Source: Sphingomonas sp. R647
GTDB taxonomy: Bacteria > Pseudomonadota > Alphaproteobacteria > Sphingomonadales > Sphingomonadaceae
Direction: 5' to 3'
Length of the DNA: 64,000 bases
Assembly: GCF_020177055.1 (NCBI RefSeq)
Contig: NZ_JAIQXT010000006.1
Coordinates: 292,954 to 356,953 of the forward strand
The position numbers and the translations under genes were made by a program. The notes beneath the pieces were generated by a model that ran no database searches, had not been told where the DNA came from, and saw nothing but the letters and a program-made list of their open reading frames with translations. Within the stretch, counting starts at the first letter, position 1, and each line of letters opens with the position of its first letter. This document shows, in pieces, positions 61,921 to 64,000 of the stretch.

Positions 61921-63435
61921 GTGACACGACTGCTGCTGGTGCTGACGATGTTGCTCGCATGGGCACATCCCGCGCGCGCGGACGACGACATCTCCGCCGC
62001 CGGCCGCGGAGTCGTGCGGATCGTCACCATCGCCACGGTCGAGGGCGAAGTGGTCGGTTTCGGCCATGGCAGCGGTTTTGCCGTCGCGCCCAACCGTGTG
62101 CTCACCAACGCGCATGTCGTCGAGTCAGCAGAACGCTATCCCGGCAATGTGATGATCGGCGTCGTCCCGTCGGAGGGCGACAAGTCGTTCCAGGGTCGGC
62201 TGATCGCGATCGACAGCGACCGCGATCTGGCGCTGATCGAATTCACCGGTATCCGCCTGCCCGCACTGACCTTCTACTCCGGCCCGATCAGTGAGGGGAA
62301 TGCGATGATCGCGCTCGGCTATCCGGGCAATGTCGATCTCGCCACCGCGCGCACCGCCACGGACTTCATCACCCCGCTCACCCCGATCCGCTCGCAGGGC
62401 GTGTTTTCGGGCCGCCGCGCCCTTCAGGGAGTTAAGGTACTGCTGCACACCGCGGGTATCGCGCGCGGCAATTCGGGCGGGCCGCTGCTCGATCCGTGCG
62501 GGCGGGTGCTCGGCGTCAACGCCGCGCTGACCCGCGCCGACGATGGCGACGCCAGCTTCGGTTTTGCGATCAGCAACGAAGAGGTCGCCGCCTTCCTGCG
62601 TGAGGCGAAGCAGCCGATGCCGTCGAACGGCGTCACCTGCACCAGCATCGCCGACCGTCTGGCGCAGGACCGCACCGCCGCCGAACAGGCGCGCGCAGCC
62701 GACGAACAGCGCGCGCGCGAAGCTGCCGGAAAAGTCGCCGCCGACCGTGACGATGCGATCCAGCAGGCGCGCAGCGAGAATATCGTGACGCGCGAAAACT
62801 ATATGGCCGGTGCCGCCTTGCTGCTGGTGATGGGTGCCTTCGCGCTCGGCATCGCCGGCCTGCTGCTCACCCGCGAGCAAAAGCGTGAAGCGATCCTCAC
62901 CGCAGTCGGGGGCGGCGCGCTCATTATCGCCTCGGTCGCGACCTTCGTGCTGCGCCCGGCGTTCGATCCCGCTGCCGTCGATGGCGGCGCACGCGTGGCG
63001 GTGCCGCCGCCGGTCGCGCAGCCCGGGGGGCTCGGCAAGATGGTCTGCACGATCGACCCCGTCCGCTCACGCGTCACCGTGTCCGATACCAAGGATGTCG
63101 CGATCGACATCAACCCCGATGGCTGCGTCAACGGGCGCACCCAATATGCCGAGGCCGGACAGAACTGGCAGCGCATCCTGGTCCCGGACGATGAGGCGAC
63201 CGTATCGGTTCTCGAATATGCCCCGACGACGCGGACCTATTCGACGACGCGCTATCTGCTCTCCGCCGCGCAGATGGACACCGCGCGCAAGCGCCGCGCC
63301 GATGTGAAGGTCAAGGCATGCTCGACCGACCCGGCCTCGCGCGCCGACCTCGCCACCCGCCAACAGTCGATCCGCACCGCTTTGCCGCAGATCTTCAACG
63401 AACGGCTGATCTATAGCTGCAAGCCGGCGGGCTGA
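61921..63435 (+). CDS. Trypsin-like (HtrA/S1C-type) serine protease with membrane region
   Basis: A 504-residue protein starting at GTG 61921 with GGAGGAG upstream. A signal peptide ends HPARADDD. The protease domain has VLTNAHVVES (His), SDRDLALIEF (Asp) and GIARGNSGGPLL (Ser). After a coiled segment (RTAAEQARAADEQRAREAAG) come two membrane helices near residues 295-345 and a C-terminal domain with paired Cys. There is no PDZ domain, unlike DegP. It probably acts in periplasmic quality control or stress signalling. Confidence 0.87.
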   Translation: MTRLLLVLTMLLAWAHPARADDDISAAGRGVVRIVTIATVEGEVVGFGHGSGFAVAPNRVLTNAHVVESAERYPGNVMIGVVPSEGDKSFQGRLIAIDSDRDLALIEFTGIRLPALTFYSGPISEGNAMIALGYPGNVDLATARTATDFITPLTPIRSQGVFSGRRALQGVKVLLHTAGIARGNSGGPLLDPCGRVLGVNAALTRADDGDASFGFAISNEEVAAFLREAKQPMPSNGVTCTSIADRLAQDRTAAEQARAADEQRAREAAGKVAADRDDAIQQARSENIVTRENYMAGAALLLVMGAFALGIAGLLLTREQKREAILTAVGGGALIIASVATFVLRPAFDPAAVDGGARVAVPPPVAQPGGLGKMVCTIDPVRSRVTVSDTKDVAIDINPDGCVNGRTQYAEAGQNWQRILVPDDEATVSVLEYAPTTRTYSTTRYLLSAAQMDTARKRRADVKVKACSTDPASRADLATRQQSIRTALPQIFNERLIYSCKPAG

Positions 63436-63436
63436 G

Positions 63437-63907
63437 ATGAGCTGGCGCGCGATGACCGTCGCCGATCTTCCGGCGGTGACCGCGATCTCGGCGGCGGTCC
63501 ATGGTCGCTATGGCGAGCCGGTCGAGGTCTATGCCGAACGTCTCGCACTGTGGCCGAGCGGCTGCTTCGTCTGGCAGCAGGGCGATGCCATCGCCGGCCT
63601 GCTCGTCGCCCACCCCTGGCACCGTGTGACCTCGCCCGAACTCGGCGCGCTGCTCGGTACCATTCCGCAAGACGCCGACAGCTTCTACCTCCACGACATC
63701 GCCTTGCTCCCCGAAACGCGCGGGCAAGGCGCGGGCAAGGCGGCGACAGCGCTCGTGATCGATCGCGCCCGGTCGGCAGGGTATAGCGATATCACGCTCG
63801 TCGCGGTCAACGGCGCCGAGGCGTTCTGGACGACACAGGGCTTCGCGATCACCGAAGCGGGCGGCTACGGCCCCGGCACCTACCGGATGCACCGCACGGT
63901 CGACTAG
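63437..63907 (+). CDS. GNAT-family N-acetyltransferase
   Basis: A 156-residue acetyltransferase. The acetyl-CoA loop is LLPETRGQGAGKAAT (R/Q-x-x-G-x-G/A), preceded by YLHDIALLP and followed by ITLVAVNGAEAFWTTQGF, the conserved GNAT end. It starts one base after the protease stop and may be co-transcribed. The acceptor is unknown. Confidence 0.88.
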   Translation: MSWRAMTVADLPAVTAISAAVHGRYGEPVEVYAERLALWPSGCFVWQQGDAIAGLLVAHPWHRVTSPELGALLGTIPQDADSFYLHDIALLPETRGQGAGKAATALVIDRARSAGYSDITLVAVNGAEAFWTTQGFAITEAGGYGPGTYRMHRTVD

Positions 63908-63924
63908 CGTCGTTTCTGTTTAGG

Positions 63925-64000
63925 CGGCACCGGCCCGCTCCCCCACCCGGCCACCCATAGAATACACTGTCGTTGGGTGGCCGGGTGGGGGAGCGGGCCG
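63925..64000. repeat. Long hairpin, copy of 48240-48323, cut by window edge
   Basis: The 74 bases 63925-63998 are identical to 48241-48314, including the asymmetric 16-nt loop, and in the same orientation. It follows the stop of the GNAT gene by 18 bp. The last arm probably continues beyond the window. Confidence 0.85.

Overview
The window is typical of a GC-rich, free-living alphaproteobacterium of the Sphingomonas type. The evidence is the high GC content, carbohydrate-type TonB-dependent receptors, many small secreted lipoproteins, dense extragenic palindromes of the kind common in sphingomonads, and the block rph-rdgB-hemW placed divergently from hrcA-grpE. It is chromosomal. I see no phage, plasmid, CRISPR, transposase or rRNA genes. 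The only RNA gene found is one tRNA-Ala(CGC).

Layout. (1) Bases 1-11006 hold a divergent pectin-type polysaccharide utilisation locus. On the left is a receptor, a PL1 pectate lyase and a ThuA-like protein; on the right is a second receptor, a Tat-type esterase and a GH43 glycosidase. Three LacI-like ACCGGT-centred operators sit between the arms. (2) 11052-16366 is a stress and redox block: ohrR divergent from a secreted esterase plus ohr, an HxlR regulator divergent from azoR, and a LysR regulator divergent from a SnoaL-SDR pair. (3) 16522-28590 holds tRNA-Ala, a GreA/B-like factor, a YpfJ zinc protease, a patatin-3-hydroxybutyrate dehydrogenase operon, an M20 amidohydrolase, a BI-1 protein, thpR, sodC, xerC, a hydrolase-TPR pair and gloA-gloB.

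(4) 28693-39658 is a conserved housekeeping block: dedA, gshB, yraN and rsmI divergent from an LpoA-like protein; hemW divergent from a CAP lipoprotein; rdgB-rph; two DUF6438-like lipoproteins; hrcA-grpE. (5) 39720-50337 holds an RHH protein, glnD, small proteins, the operon infC-GH16-membrane protein, a degenerate GGDEF protein, and thrS. (6) 50678-64000 holds a VOC-lipoprotein pair, an 11-bp tandem array, an LD-carboxypeptidase divergent from a MurC/Mpl-type ligase (peptidoglycan recycling), a membrane protein-XRE-hydrolase operon, transaldolase, priA, a DUF1570-like metallopeptidase, an HtrA-like protease and a GNAT acetyltransferase.

The least ordinary signals are non-coding. They are a 16-unit 11-bp GTCGC-N6 array, a palindrome apparently interrupted by a perfect three-way-junction insert, and an 84-nt hairpin whose 74-bp core recurs exactly at the window edge. 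Coding oddities are a probable AUC start on infC, infC coupled to a secreted beta-glucanase, a GGAEF active site, and a secreted esterase inside the ohrR-ohr regulon. I did not find an unmistakable new defence or biosynthetic system.
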